This document shows positions 35,211 to 48,300 of a DNA stretch of 64,000 nucleotides, piece by piece. Below the pieces are notes generated by a model, which saw nothing but the letters and a program-made list of their open reading frames with translations, did no database searches and was not told the DNA's origin. Source of the DNA: Umbilicaria muhlenbergii (taxonomy: Eukaryota > Ascomycota > Lecanoromycetes > Umbilicariales > Umbilicariaceae); the NCBI GenBank assembly GCA_000611775.1, contig KK106983.1:499542-563541 (forward strand), in the 5' to 3' direction. Numbering within the stretch: the first letter of the stretch is position 1; each line of letters begins with the position of its first letter. The translations under genes and the position numbers were made by a program.

Positions 35211-38200
35211 GATTCTCTTCTGATTCTCATGTGTTTCCTCCACTATCATATCCTTTTCATTTGATCAGATAATGTGATTCATCATTTATATCTTGCTGAT
35301 TTAGAATTTTCTCTACCTTGAACTCAGCATCTTAACTTTTCAGGTTGATCTCTGATGAATTTTCTTGTATTGACATTTTCAGGTCTGCTGATTCAAGTAG
35401 TGATACATGAAATACTGAATGTATTCACATAATGAGTGAAAGCTCAAGCTCATAGTTGATGCTTCTCTTAGTTTTAGCAATTTGAAAAGGTCTCAACTTC
35501 ATGTGATTCAATTTGTTGTTAAGTCACTTTGTCTTGATATTGTGACACAAGAGGTATACTTTATCCTCTTTTTTAAAAGTAAGTCTTTTATCTCTCTTTT
35601 TATTGTGATATATCACTGATTTTTCTAAGGTGAATTTAATATTCCTCTGCAACATTTCATGCAAGTTCTTGAAGCGGTTCACTTATATTCTTGCTCATTA
35701 TGTTATTGTTATTAGTCCCCTGACCTCATTCATAGTCAGGTTGAAACTGTAATTGATGTAAAATGATGATACTTCAGTTGTCTCTGTTGCTGCTGAATTG
35801 TATGTTAACTGAGCTATCAGTAAGAGTTCTACTCAATTAGTTTGCTGATAATTAACATAACACTGTAGGTACTGTTTCATAATTTGATTAAGTCATTCAG
35901 TCTGCCTGTTCATTTGAGGATGATATGACATTGATAACTTGTGATGAATCTCTAGTTGATTTACTAATGATTTTCAGAACTTGAAAGTGAAGAGTTTGTC
36001 TTTATCAGAGATTATCTCTTTCAGCAGTTCATGATTGACTGTTATAATTCTTAAAAACATAACATGAGTTTCTCTGCTGATGATGCTTCATTGTAAGATA
36101 TGAAGTATCTGTACTTCATGAGTCTGTTCATGATGATTAATATTGAGTCATAAACTGCTTTCATCAGGGGTTCTTTCAACTTTGATAACTTAATCACAAA
36201 GTTTAATGTGATGCTTGCTCATGATCTCAGTGATGTCCTTGATGACTTGAATAAATTATATGACTTATGTTGATCTGCTTTGCTTCTTCAGCAGATGTTG
36301 CACTTTTAAATGATTTCTTCAACTTTCTTCTTCATATGTGAAAAGTAATATGTTCTTGTGAGTCATTCTATCATTTTGTCAATTCCCTGATGATCATGTG
36401 TCTTGTTGAAATGACTCTCCTCTATTAGCTTTCATTGAAGATTAACAGGAACATAGATCAAGCTTTAAAAAAGTAATAAATCTTTCTTCTTTTTAAAGCT
36501 TTCATGATCTTTAATATTCTGAAGAACCTGTTGTGCTAACTTGTCATTCTTCAATGCTTTTTGAATCTTATTTTTAAAAACATTGTTCTTTACCTGTATG
36601 ATGAAGTTGAACTGTTTATTGAAAAACATATTCCCTTGCTCATTCTTCTGAAGGATAACATGACTGATGACTGACTTATCTTGTAAGTAATTAGCTCATT
36701 GACTGAAAGTGTTCACTTTGATGTTCTCTGATCCTTTTTGATAATGAATCCTGAAATTGTACTGTGATAATTCTTTCAATCAACACACTTGTCTTCAATT
36801 TAAGACTTTCATTGTCATGAAATACAACAGATTCTTATGATCTGAGTATACTTGAACCTCATGTTTAAATCCTTTCAGATACACATGTCATTGCTTAAAT
36901 GCATCAACAATAGTAAACAACTCCTTGTCATGTATCTCATAACTCATTTCAGCGCTTGCAAACTTTCTTGAATAAAAAGCTACTGAGTGCAGACATCTCT
37001 TATCATCTGATTAATTGATGCATGCTTTTATAGCTTCATCTGATGCATTCATCTCAAGTGTAATAAGTTTCTCAGGGTTGAAACTCATGAGAATCAATTA
37101 AGAAGTGAATTTTTTCTTCAACTCATTAAAGGCTTTCTGTGCTTCAGATGATCACTCAAATTTTTAATCTTTTCTGATCAACTTCATCAGAGGTGATGTG
37201 ATTTTTGAATACTTCTCAATAAACTTTTTATAGAAGTTTGTAAACTCAAGAAAGGACTGTACTTCCTTGATGTTCTTCAGTACTGATCATTCAATCACAG
37301 ATTGTATTTTCTTAAAGTTCATTCATAACCCTTCTGATGTTACAATGAAGTTTAAAAAGTGTACTTCCTTGAAATGAAAAAGACTCTTCTCAAGCTTTAC
37401 CTGCAATCCTGCATCCTGCAGTGCTTATAAAACTTTATAAACATGCTGAATGTGCTACTCCTTTATCTTGAAGTAGATCAGTATGTCATTGAGGTACATA
37501 ATCATGAACTGATTCAAGTATTCTCACAGTATGTTATTAATAAAAGCCTGAAATGTTGCTGACGCGTTTGTTAATCTGAAAGACATTACTAAGTACTCAT
37601 AAAGTCTTGACCTTGTTTGAAACATGATTTTTCATTCATCTTCTTCTTTGATACAAATCTGGTTGAAGGCTCCTGAAATATTAAACTTAATAAATCATTA
37701 CACTCCCTGAAACTGATCCTGCAGTTCTGAAATAAGCAGCAAAGGGTAACTGTTTTTGATGATAATATTGTTCAATGCTCAGTAGTTGACACATAACCTG
37801 AGTGAATCATCTGACTTTGATACAAACAGTATTGAATATTCAGCTGAAGATTACAATTCTCATATGAATCCTTTTTATAAGTTCTTCTTTAAGTATTCTC
37901 ACAAAGTGTTTAACTTCTGAGGTGACAATGAGTAAATAAGTTGCTTCATTAATGTGTAATCTTTCATGATCTTGATTTCATGATTTTATTCTTAATGTTT
38001 CAGCAAGACGTCCTGATCTTTTATAGCTGTAAACAATTCCTTGAAGTCTTTATATTCTTTAGGGATAGATAACTTGATAACAGAGTCTCAGTCATCTTTG
38101 ACTCATCTGCTTCACAGTATCTTTGTGTCAAGATTCTTCAGTTCCTCATGTGTCTCTTCTGCTGACATAGTGAAGATCTTCACACCTTCAGGTGAATTCA

Positions 38201-40312
38201 GGACTGAATATAACTTATTAAGATTATCACTCTTAATAAAGTATATCTCATTTTCAGCTCAATCAATCATTGAATTGATTGCTCAGAGTCATGATATTTT
38301 TAAAACTATATCACTTCCTGGTTGCTCTGTTATGTTGAATTGAATTTTCTCTCAATGTTGACCTAAACACATGAGCGTGAGAACCGTCTCTCAGTTTACT
38401 CATTCATCATTATGTTTCATAAAGGTTTTATTGAAATCTTGAAGCCTGAAGGGATTCTGCTTCACCTGTGTTTAAATTACATGTTTCACAGTAAATCCTG
38501 AGTTCATGAAGTTCCCTGTACAGTCACTGTCTATTAGCAGTCAGGCTGACTGATCATTGACTTTAACTTAAACATGAAAATTACTCATGTCTTTCTGTGC
38601 TGCAGTGATGAACTCTCTTTGTCATTCACTGCTTGAAGGCTTTAAAATAAGCATCTTCAGAAGCCTCTGACTTGAAGGGCCTTCTAGTTTTTTAAATTAA
38701 AAGGAGAGAAACTTAAGTTCTTCTCTACATATTTAAAGTCTTCTGAATTCACCTTCTGAGTTGAATGCTTGTTCAGATCTCTTTTGAAGTATTTGTTGCA
38801 GAGTTCTCATACTCTCATACAGAGTTCTCATGAGATGTGTGCTTCATCAAGGGTAACATATCCTCCTCTGATGATGAACTGAGAACCTTTCAATGATGTC
38901 TCTCTGATTATATCTTGATAGTTGATTTCTTCACAGTCTTGTCTTTGTGTAAATGCATCTCAGATAATGTAAAGGATCTGTTCCTTTATCTTTTTTATGC
39001 ACTTCACATACTCCTCTTTCTTGCTGAGGGCATTGAGTATTTCAGTATACATTTGAATCCACTTTTCTTCATGAGTAGACAATCATTTGTTGTTGTCTTC
39101 TTTCATAAGCTCTTTAAAGTCTTTAAAATTCATTACTTTCATGAAGTCTTCCTCCTCACTTGATGAGGATATTGTATCATCACTGTTAATATAATTATCT
39201 TCTTAGTTGAACTGCTTTCACCTGACTTGATGTTCTTTCATGTTTGTGACAGAGTCTCAGTGAGAGGTTGCAGCATATTCTTTTGCTTTCTTTGATTGAC
39301 ATGAGAATTATTCAGAGCTGTTTTTATCACTCTGATGAACTACACAGCTGTCATCATAACAAGCTGTTCAAGACATAATGTTGTGCTGAACTGATTGCTT
39401 CAGTGCTGACTTTTTTAATGCAGCTGCATATGTCTTCTTCTTCAGTGAAAAGGCTTTCATTGAGATTTAACAATTACATGTGAAATGTTCTGACTTTCTG
39501 CAGTTATAATAATTTCCTTTAACTCTGATATTCTTTGATACTTGCTTGATTCCTCTCTGAAATTGATTCCTTCAGAAGGTCACATCAATTTTCATCAGCT
39601 GAGAGCTGTAATAAAGTTGATTATTATACTGAGTGCTTTCATGAGGCTTGTTCACCTTCAGTGATATGTAATTCTTCTGGCTCTTTTTCATAGATCTTTC
39701 ATATGCACAGTTGTTGATGATGACTGATTTTTCAATCATCTTGATTAAGATACTTGATTGCTCTGATTAAGAGATTTCATCTTTGATGAAGTCCTTCAAG
39801 CCTTTGTAGTACTGCACAGTCAAGGCAGTGTCATCTCAGTTTGTATACATGACATGTCTCTGAAAATTGATTATGTACATTGTGACAGCTTCTTTCTGCA
39901 CAATGTTGTAAATTTCTCACTCTGTGATTCTTTTCTGATTAATGATCTCAAACATGATTTTTATCTGCTTCTTGAACTTCTTTAAACTGATGAAGATTTT
40001 ATTCATTTCATCATCATGATCCTTCTTCTCATTTTTCATATAGTCTCAGGGGGTCAGCTTAAATCAATTGAGGACATCAGACCTCAAATAGAAAGATGCA
40101 TACAATACTTTGTCAACTTTCTTCTTGAACATGATGTGATTGAGGTGAATGTAAGTATCAAGCTGAGTGAGGAATGAACTCAACATCCTTTGTTTTTTTA
40201 AGAACTTATCTGATGATGAGATCTTGATCTTCATCTCTGATGACATCAGACTCTTAATGACTGATGAATTGCAACTGAAGGTTGCCATCCTTGTGAGGGA
40301 CTCATGAGTCAC
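35140..40312 (-). pseudogene. Gypsy 3 gag-pol polyprotein with chromodomain
   Basis: Gag starts at 40312 and includes FLTQLDTYIHLN and DKVLYASFYLRSDVLNWF, typical of fungal gypsy capsid. The zinc knuckle near 39.49 kb reads YNCRKSEHFTCNC with the first Cys turned to Tyr. Reverse transcriptase (about 38.0-37.4 kb) has MYLNDILIYF, so the catalytic Asp is lost. RNase H (about 37.0-36.75 kb) has [16 protein letters not shown] and VYSDHKNLLYFMT. Integrase (about 36.43-35.7 kb) has HQGIDKMIE and ISDKDKLFTF. The chromodomain (about 35.33-35.21 kb) reads AEFKVEKILN ... HYLIK-KGYDSG, with TGA where W is expected. Pol ends near 35140. Stops are almost all TGA at former TGG or CGA codons. Confidence 0.92.
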
Positions 40313-40353
40313 AGTTCATTTTATGACTGATATTCTGAGAACAGTGCTCAAAG

Positions 40354-40816
40354 TGTAACAGGTGATGTCATAGTGACAGAGATAATACAATTGTTCAATG
40401 AATTATATCAAGGTACAATCAATCACATTACAGGTATAATTATACCACTGATCACATGTAAACTTGAATAAGATTAAAGGTTGTAGACTTATGAGATTGC
40501 ATTTAATACATGAGTTGAACATGAGCTCCTAACTATGAATCTACCTGTGATTATATAAAACTTTAAAAGACTCATGTGTAACTGTACTGCTTGATGTGTG
40601 TAATCTCTCTGCTCAGGATGCTCATGCTCTGAGCATCATGAGTGATTGAGTGCTCAAGGTGCTCATGCCCTGAGCATCATGAGCAGTATCACATGTACAC
40701 TTACTGTGCATATTAATCAAGTGCTCAGGGTGCTCATGCTCTGAGCATCATGAGCAGTACTACATGTACGCCTGCTATGCATATCAATCAAGTATTGTTT
40801 AACAAGAGGTGTAACA
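40354..40816 (-). repeat. Gypsy 3 LTR (5' LTR)
   Basis: Partner of 34161-34623, same 463-bp length, including the repeated GCTCAGG/TGAGCATCATGAG dyads. Confidence 0.95.
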
Positions 40817-42310
40817 TTCTCCTCTCTCATCAACATGTAGATGTGTCATTTTAACATTAACTTTATTCTCTGTTTGTTGTAATCAGATCTTCATCTTATT
40901 AAAGTATTAATCTTTTGTTCACAGGAACAAAACTCATGACTTTTTTATAAAATCATTAATCAGTATCTCTGCATATGAACTGTCTTCAAATGATGATAAA
41001 TCATGCAGCTTTCAAAAGTCAAAGTGAACTTGTTCAAGCTTGTAAGTGATGAGCTGCATTAATTCATGTTGAATGATTCAGATCTGTTTGCTGATGACAT
41101 AAGATTCACACACTGCTTGTTGTGAGTCATATGAAGAGACTGAAGTTGTATGTTCATTTGAATTATTGTTATTTGAATCATCATTACTTTGCAAGGTTTC
41201 ACTGTTATCTTGTGCTGTGATGTTCATTTCAGTGATGATTCAGCTTGCATGTCTGACTCATATGATTTTTGAATGAGTTAATCATTAATATCATAATTGC
41301 AGTTCCTTGATTAATGCACATAAGAAACTGAGCTGACCTTGAACAGTCATCATCATATTGTTGATAATATTCAAAATATATAAGTTGTTGATTCACTGTG
41401 CATTAATTACTGTGTTTTCTCTTTTTTTAAGAGTCATTTTGATGTCCTCATCATAATAAGTGATGCTGTTTTGCTGAAGCTGTTTTAATGATATTAAATT
41501 TAACATCACCTGTGAAATAAAGGCTACATCTTTGATCCTGATAATTTCAGTCTTTGTATGAATCTTAATAACTTTTTTCTCAACAGTTAACATCATGTCT
41601 TCACTTATGATCTTGAATTTCTTATCATATGATTCAATATTAAAAAATAAATGTCATTGATTTGTAATATGCTCTGAAGCTTTAAAATTAATGTATCAGT
41701 CATATGAATTACTTTTAATGCTTGCAATCATATTTACCTGTTCTTCATTAAATGTGAACAGCTTTGTGTCACTGTCTTCATTATTATACTCCCTCATCCT
41801 TTGTACCTGATGTTTTGATTTTTGACTAATATCATAGCTAACAGTGTCACGTCATTTTGTAAAATTATTCATATGAACATTATCAGAATAAGTTTTTATG
41901 CAATTTCTCATTAAGTGTTTTAATCTTTTGCAGTTATAACATTTTTTTTATTCTTCATTCTGTTTTTTGTCCTGTTCTTTGTATGACTAAGGTTGAGCTC
42001 AGTATAAGATCAACTTTGTGATTCACTTTGATTCATACTTCTTCAGAGGTCAGAATTTGTTAAGCATCAATCATAATTGTTTTTTTTTAATTAAGTATAT
42101 AATTCTTCCTTGAGTCATACTCCTCTGATAAGCTCTCAAGTAAAGTAATTAAGATGATATCTTTTCACACATCTCATTTAATAATGACAGCAGCCTTGAT
42201 CTTCTTTATCATGCTTATTATATTCATGATTTATATGTTAATTGATTTCTCATGTCCTTGAGCCTTTGTTGTGAAGGAGTATAACAACAAAGAGTGTTGT
42301 CAAGTTTATG
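40817..42310 (-). pseudogene. Copia gag, protease and integrase N-half (copia piece 1)
   Basis: Gag (about 42.3-41.9 kb) includes ILITLLESLSEEYDSRKNY. The zinc knuckle near 41.94 kb is intact (CYNCKRLKHLMRNC, C-x2-C-x4-H-x4-C). The protease site, normally DSGA, has become NFKA near 41.68 kb, next to EHITNQ. The spacer ISLKQLQQNS lies near 41.47 kb. Integrase reads HELMQLITYKLEQVHFDF, INDFIKKS-VLFL and HLHVDERGE, ending at the gypsy 3 insertion. No insertions or deletions are needed, only transition-type stops. The 5' LTR was not found. Confidence 0.9.
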
Positions 42311-42657
42311 CCTGAACATTGAACTGAACTGAATGATTCAAATGATCTGAATGATGTACTGAACTGAACAACTGAATGAGTTAGCACTGAATGACTGAAC
42401 AGGTTAGCAGTGATTTAAATTAATAAATTTAATGCACACATAAAAATTTTAATCTTCATGCTCTTTCTTCTTCTTGCTCCTTAAATTAGAATTCTTCTCT
42501 GTAGCTAAATGTCAGTCATTAAAACACATGCATTAATTCATAATCTGCATAATCTTGACATTATTTTAATCTCTTTTTTTATCTTCTGCTGTGAGGCATC
42601 CTGAATGAATTCTGAATCAGATTGAAATTGAATCAGAATCAGAATCAGAACTCAATC
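42311..42657. other. Spacer between copia start and a plus-strand gag
   Basis: This stretch should contain the copia 5' LTR and the leader of the next retroelement. I see short repeats of GAACTGAA/TGAATGA (42.32-42.42 kb) and AATCAGAATCAGAATC (42.63 kb), but no boundary I can defend. Confidence 0.35.
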
Positions 42658-43159
42658 ATGATGATTAAAGAAATTGATAACAGAGTTTACTCATGAATTA
42701 AAGAGTCTTTGTTGACTTCTGTGAATGATGAACAATTCACTTTGAATGAAAACCTGATCAATCAGATCTTGACTGCTTTGATTGCAGAGATCTTGATTAA
42801 TCTCTTACAAGAACATTCTTCTGAAGCAATGACTGTTCTCTGATAATTAATCACTGATCATGAGCAGTCCCTGAATGAAATCAACACTGTTATAAAGGCA
42901 CATGAAGAACTACAAGTAAACTATAAAAGAATGAAGGATAAGAACAAGAAACTGAAGAAGAAAGTCACTGAATAAGCTGATGTGATAACATACCTTGAAT
43001 AAAAAATCATAATCATGAGCACCTCTTGACCTGATTTCTCTCAACTCACAGTTGAAGAATAATTCAGATTATTAAAGTTCTCTGATTCACTGATGTTCTT
43101 CAATGACTGTTTAAAATATAATGAATGAGTAGTGAAGATCAGAAACTACTTATTAACAA
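42658..43159 (+). pseudogene. Retroelement gag N-terminus, cut off by element B
   Basis: The plus-strand frame from ATG 42658 runs about 167 codons read through TGA/TAA. It has NENLINQILTALIAEILINL, then a long Lys/Glu-rich coiled-coil-like stretch, then LLKFSDSLMFFNDCLKYNE-VVKIRN. The last part matches the KFPDPP.F.DG....W..KI pattern of fungal retroelement capsids. It stops where element B begins (43160), so the rest is expected beyond the right end of element B-C, outside the window. Confidence 0.7.
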
Positions 43160-43544
43160 CATCAGCAATTTAGCAATGAGGATATGAGTTAATATCATTC
43201 ACTTAATGTTAATGCAATGCGCTCTGATCCACTGATCCCATGTCATAGCTCATAACCACTCAGAGCGCTTTTATTTGTATCATTTGTGTATTGCGCAAAT
43301 GTTGCTTTTATCAATGCTATTATTTCACGCAGTTTTACCGTGGAAATTCATAAGAGCGCATAATGTATACAAGTTAATAACATTGATGATGTCACTTTCA
43401 ACTGTCAACATCATTATAGTTCACTGAGCACTAGGTTTATTTCATCTGATTCTTATGATTTACGTGATGATGTTGTTGAGTTTATGCATTATTAATTCAG
43501 TGCTATGTTCATCTTTCATGTTTAAAGTACTATAGATGATGAAC

Positions 43545-43595
43545 ATTCATTGAATGTACTTGTTGTTCAATGAACATTGTGTGGGTTCATTGAAC
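43545..43595. promoter_or_regulatory. Palindrome array of element B left end, 20-bp spacing
   Basis: ATTCATTGAAT at 43545, GTTCAATGAAC at 43565 and GTTCATTGAAC at 43585. Same place and spacing as 17084-17134 in element A; the first site has a changed outer base pair but stays a perfect palindrome core. Confidence 0.85.
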
Positions 43596-43699
43596 TTTCA
43601 AGTCATGAGAGAATATTGCGTATAATGTGAACATTGCAAGATACATTTATACACGGTTAATCTCAAATGACTGTAGACTCATTCATCATCCCTTTTTAT

Positions 43700-45364
43700 G
43701 AGGTATATGTGTAGTGCAGATTGCAGATTGTCTCTTGATCTTTTAATTCACACATCATGTGCTGACTTGTAATCATCACTCTGAACATCATCATCATATG
43801 ATGTGACTGCAACTGCTTAAACAGATCCTTGACCTCATACTGCTCCTGTGACTTCAGTGCTGTCATACTCATCATCATCATCATCACTGAAGCCTCATTC
43901 CTCAGCCTGCAACTCTCTGATGTTGATGTTGATGCTACACTCAGCTTTCACTGAGGTCACACTCAGCTTTCATTGCTCAAATGACATTTAACACTCAGGA
44001 AAGTGCTGAATGATAGAATTAATTCAGTAGTATAAGCTTTGACTATCAAGAACACATCATTAGCCTGATTTGAGCAACATTAAAACAAAGGAAGACAGTC
44101 AAAGAGAGAAAGAAATAAATGAGTCATGATTCAAGCATCATTAACATTGAGAGTGCTAGCTAGAATGTTGTTATTAATGCATTCACATGTTCAACAAGTC
44201 TTTCAAGAATTTAAAAAACTTATGTGTTTAATCCTCCTCCTTTTGAATCTTCCTCTTCTCTCATAATGCAGTCACTGTCTTCTTGCCTCTGTGAGTATTA
44301 ACAAATTTCTCATAGTTGACCTGATCATCAATGATACTGTTACTCACTCAGAAGCATTTCATCTTCATGATGTTCAGTTTCACCCGTCCTGTGAAATGTG
44401 TTCAGTTTCAACCTCAATCAGCAGGTTCTCTACATGGCTTCTTATGCTTCTTCATTTTTATCAACAGCATATAGGGGTTCACTCTCTTAATGTTAAGATC
44501 ATGCTTCTCAGTGTTGTTGAGTTCATTTGTTAATTCAGAACTGAGCTGATTCTTGATTGTTGAATGTTTAACATGCCTTGTGATGTTCTATGTCACATTA
44601 GCACTTCATCATAAGTGACAGCTTGATATGTCTTGCCTCTTTCTTGTCTTCATCATTAATGTCTTCTTCATCCTTGTCCTCATCCTCTTCTTCACTCTCA
44701 TTTTCTTTGTCATCTTCATTGCTGTTTCTCTCAGACTTCTCTTCATCATCATTGTTGTCCTTCTTACTGCTCTTCAGCTTCAGTCAGTCTTTGTAGAAAG
44801 TGCTTCTATTCAGTGATTCTGAGCTAAAAGGGTTGTTTCAATCCCTTGACAAATGCAGTGATGAGCTTGAAAACCACTGACTGTTCATCTCATACATTGA
44901 CAGGTCATTCAACATGTCAGTATATGAGTTGTCAACTGCTTTAACATTCATTACTTCTTCAATCTTATTCATTCTGATCTGCTGATGTACCTGATGTAGC
45001 AAAATACTCAAAATAACAGTTTGTTGAGTCTCAACCTGAGCATATCAAGTGTGCTGTACTCAATTTCATATAGCTGCAGCATTATGATGTTAGCACACTC
45101 TCCCTGTGTCTGAGGTCATCACTTACTCATAACCCTTGAGTCATTAAACCTCTTGAGCTTAAATACCCCTGATTTATATTCTCTGATGCAATGTGCGATC
45201 ATTGTTACCATGAAGAGCAATATGTTGACCGGCAGTGAATCAAACATGTCTTTTATATAAGTTAAGTAGATTATATCTGTATTTGTTTTCATGTACATCA
45301 TCTGTATTAATTCATTGATGATGATCTGAGCACAGAATTTAGCCTTGAGTGGCTGCATCTTCAT
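43700..45364 (-). pseudogene. Unknown element gene with acidic region (element B)
   Basis: Counterpart of 17230-18930. It starts MKMQPLKAKFCAQIIINELI at 45364 and keeps one open frame for 81 codons to CIREYKSGVFKLKRF. Further on, at about 44.78-44.64 kb, it has a strongly acidic stretch of Asp/Glu with some Lys and Asn. It ends with DDDDDEYDSTEVTGAV near 43.87 kb. Function unknown; acidic tracts occur in chromatin- and transcription-related proteins, but that alone does not assign a role. Confidence 0.5.
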
Positions 45365-48300
45365 CAGTTAATGATCAGCACTCAACACAGGTTCAAGTCA
45401 CTTGCCTTGTCACATGTGAAATTATCTGCCTCAAGCAATCATTCTGCAAGATTTTTAATGTCCTCACATGACATCTGCAGCTGTCAGTCATAGGAGCTGA
45501 TAATCAACTGTCATATCTGAGTCATTGAGTGACTGTGAAAGGCACCAAATGAGTCATAGAGCTGTCAATGTTAATTATGATTTATATAAAAAGTCAGCTC
45601 TTCTTACCTTGCAGGCCTTCACAGCAGTGAGAACATTCTGCACCTCAGCATGTTTCTTGTCTGTGACTGTTCTCATTCATTGAGTCATTTTTATTCAAGC
45701 ATCACTCATCCTGTCATTAAGTCACTGTTTATTAATATCTGATCATGAGGTGCTTTCTGATTCAGCATTGCTGCTGAATATTCATGCCTTCAAGTATGCT
45801 GTACAAACTGACATCAACGGTTCATGATCTGATGTTGAATGACAAGGCTCTCAGCAGGATGCCTTTCCTCATAAGTATTAAGTTGAGATATCTGAGGAAT
45901 TTTCATTATCATAATCTGAATTAAGGTTGTGGTTTTGTGAGGTTGACTTTTCAGTAGAAGATGAATGTGAAGTAGAGATCACTTCTCTTGTAAAATGCCT
46001 CAGTGATTATTTTAAGTGATATTCAATTGCTGACCTGAACTGCTAAACTGTTAATATTGAATTGCTGCACTCTCTGTGCGGTAAACACCTACCCTCATAC
46101 TGATGTGGTCATCACTTATGAAATTGAATATGATATCATTATCATGCTGTTTCTGCACCTGCTTTATAATAAGGACTCAACACCTCTTTAATGTCTTCTC
46201 ATGATCTACAGCCTCTGAATAATCACGCTTCACCTGTAAGTAATTAGGTTTTGTGTTTGCTTGAATTAATTTAAAGTAGACAGTGTTTACTGTTTATTTC
46301 ATATTCAGATCATGACCTTTCATAGTGTTAATGATGCTTGACACTGATTGACTGAGACAGGATGATGTGATAAATATAAAGGATTATTTCATGATGCTGT
46401 TTTGAAAAATTGTTTTGAAAGATTGTTTTGAGAGGGGTGCTGTTATTTCAACATGTCACACTGATAAATTAGTGATGTGTCAGTGAATTAGCAGGGGTTT
46501 GTGCAGTCACATGCAGAATTGCAAATAACCTGTTTAATGAACATTAAGAAGATGTTGTGAGTCTTGACAGTCACTGATATTAGAAATGTGAGTGATTGAT
46601 TAAAAATGTCATCACAATAAGAGGTGCTGTGACAGAGCCTTGCAGCCTGTAATCTGTGATGCAACTTCAAGACTTCTTCTTCTGATGTGTTGTTTCAACC
46701 AGTGATTATGATTCTGACAGGCAAGAGATGTACAAGAGATCAGATGCTGTCATTCACAGTTTCTTTTAAACTTTTGTATTCAAAACAGCAACACAACTGT
46801 GTAATGTTGACTTCCTCTTGAGTGCTGACGCATTGACTGTGTAGTGTATGCACATCAGCATAGTGTTCCGCTCAAAGGCTTGAGTGTGAGATATTAAAAG
46901 AGAACAGAGTGCACAAGGCCTGAGGTAATATTGATGATGACATGTCTTAATAAGTCATGATCACAATCTGATGACAGCAGATTACATGATGATCTTCAGA
47001 TTAATAGATATCAGTTTCCTGCTTCTTTGTTCATTGATATTGAGTCAAAATGCCTCAGTGAAGGCTTTTTCCTCTCAGAATTAAACCTTCCTCATAGACT
47101 TCATAGCCTGCTTCATATGATTGAGAATGTCTGTTTGATTATATGATGATCTTCAGATTAATAGATATCAGTTTCCTGCTCCTTTGTTCATTGATATTGA
47201 GTCAAAACGCCTCAGTGAAGGCTTTTTCCTCTCAGAATTAAACCTTCCTCATAGACTTCATAGCCTGCTTCATATGATTGAGAATGTCTGTTTGATTATG
47301 ATACTTACTAATAACTTCTGTTCAAAGGCTCATTTCCGTCACCGTCTAGATGCAATTAGTGATGAGTGAATGATTTTCAGAGTTGACTTTCTACTTAGGA
47401 GTAGGTATCTATATTGTGTTGATGTTAATTTTACAGCAAACATGCATTGGCCTGCTGATTGTTGATCAGGGTGTTTACAGATGATTAAATGATTTAATCT
47501 TGTGATGATTCTTAAAATGTACCTTGAACACCTGAAATCTCACTCCTTTTGATTATGAAGAAGAAATGTATTAACCTCTTAATGTGCATCTTTTTCAGAG
47601 CCGTCTTTCATTCCTGCTCATTTGTGATGCGCATGCTCATCACTTTCTTACACTCATATAATATGACATCCTCACCATCCTGGTAGTTCAACTCCCGGGC
47701 AATCAATGTCAGGAAGGTGAGGAAGTTTAAATCATTCACAGTAATTATATTTTTTAATGCCTCAGTCTTTAGCAGATCCTGTGATTTACAGAAGATGCTG
47801 TGACATGCATCTCAGTGAATCTGTATCATAATATATTGAATGACTTTTGTTGATTCACCTTTCTCATTGTCTGTTTGTGAGATGGGTCCTGCGGCTGAAC
47901 ATTGAGATGTGTCAATCATGTGACTTGAGATTAAAGAGATTGATTCTTCATGAGGATTTAATCTTCTCTTGCTCTTCACCCGCCTCCTCTTGTTGTAATT
48001 GCACTGTTGTGTCATAAATGTGAGGCATTTGTCACGCCACTTGTTGAAAACACTGCAGAAGATGTGATCAAATTCATGATACATCAATTTAAAGGCTCAT
48101 CATAGTAGCTCTTTGATCCTGCTTGTGTTTAATCAGTCTTCTAAGAGACTCAGGTTTCTCATTTAAGTCTGCAGTTGTGTTAATATTAAGGCATACATGT
48201 GATCATCAATATTAAGGTGATTGTGTATCAGGTCACTTGTTCATGCTGTTGAGTTAACTTTCTTCAAATTCTTCATCATGTAGTTTGTTGAGGATGATGA

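Larger units (their letters stand above)
34161..40816 (-). mobile_element. Gypsy 3: LTR retrotransposon with perfect target duplication
   Basis: Two 463-bp LTRs (34161-34623 and 40354-40816), TG...CA ends, flanked by the 5-bp duplication TTCTC (34156-34160 and 40817-40821). The element lies in the copia integrase gene; removing it with one TTCTC restores that frame. It holds a gag-pol polyprotein with chromodomain on the minus strand and an antisense Zn2Cys6 gene. The LTRs differ at roughly one base in ten, all transitions where I compared them. Confidence 0.96.

Noticed and set aside
43696-43887. Met-rich 63-codon frame on the minus strand
   Set aside because: The ATG runs are an out-of-frame reading of an Asp-rich stretch (GATGATGAT) in the element B gene.
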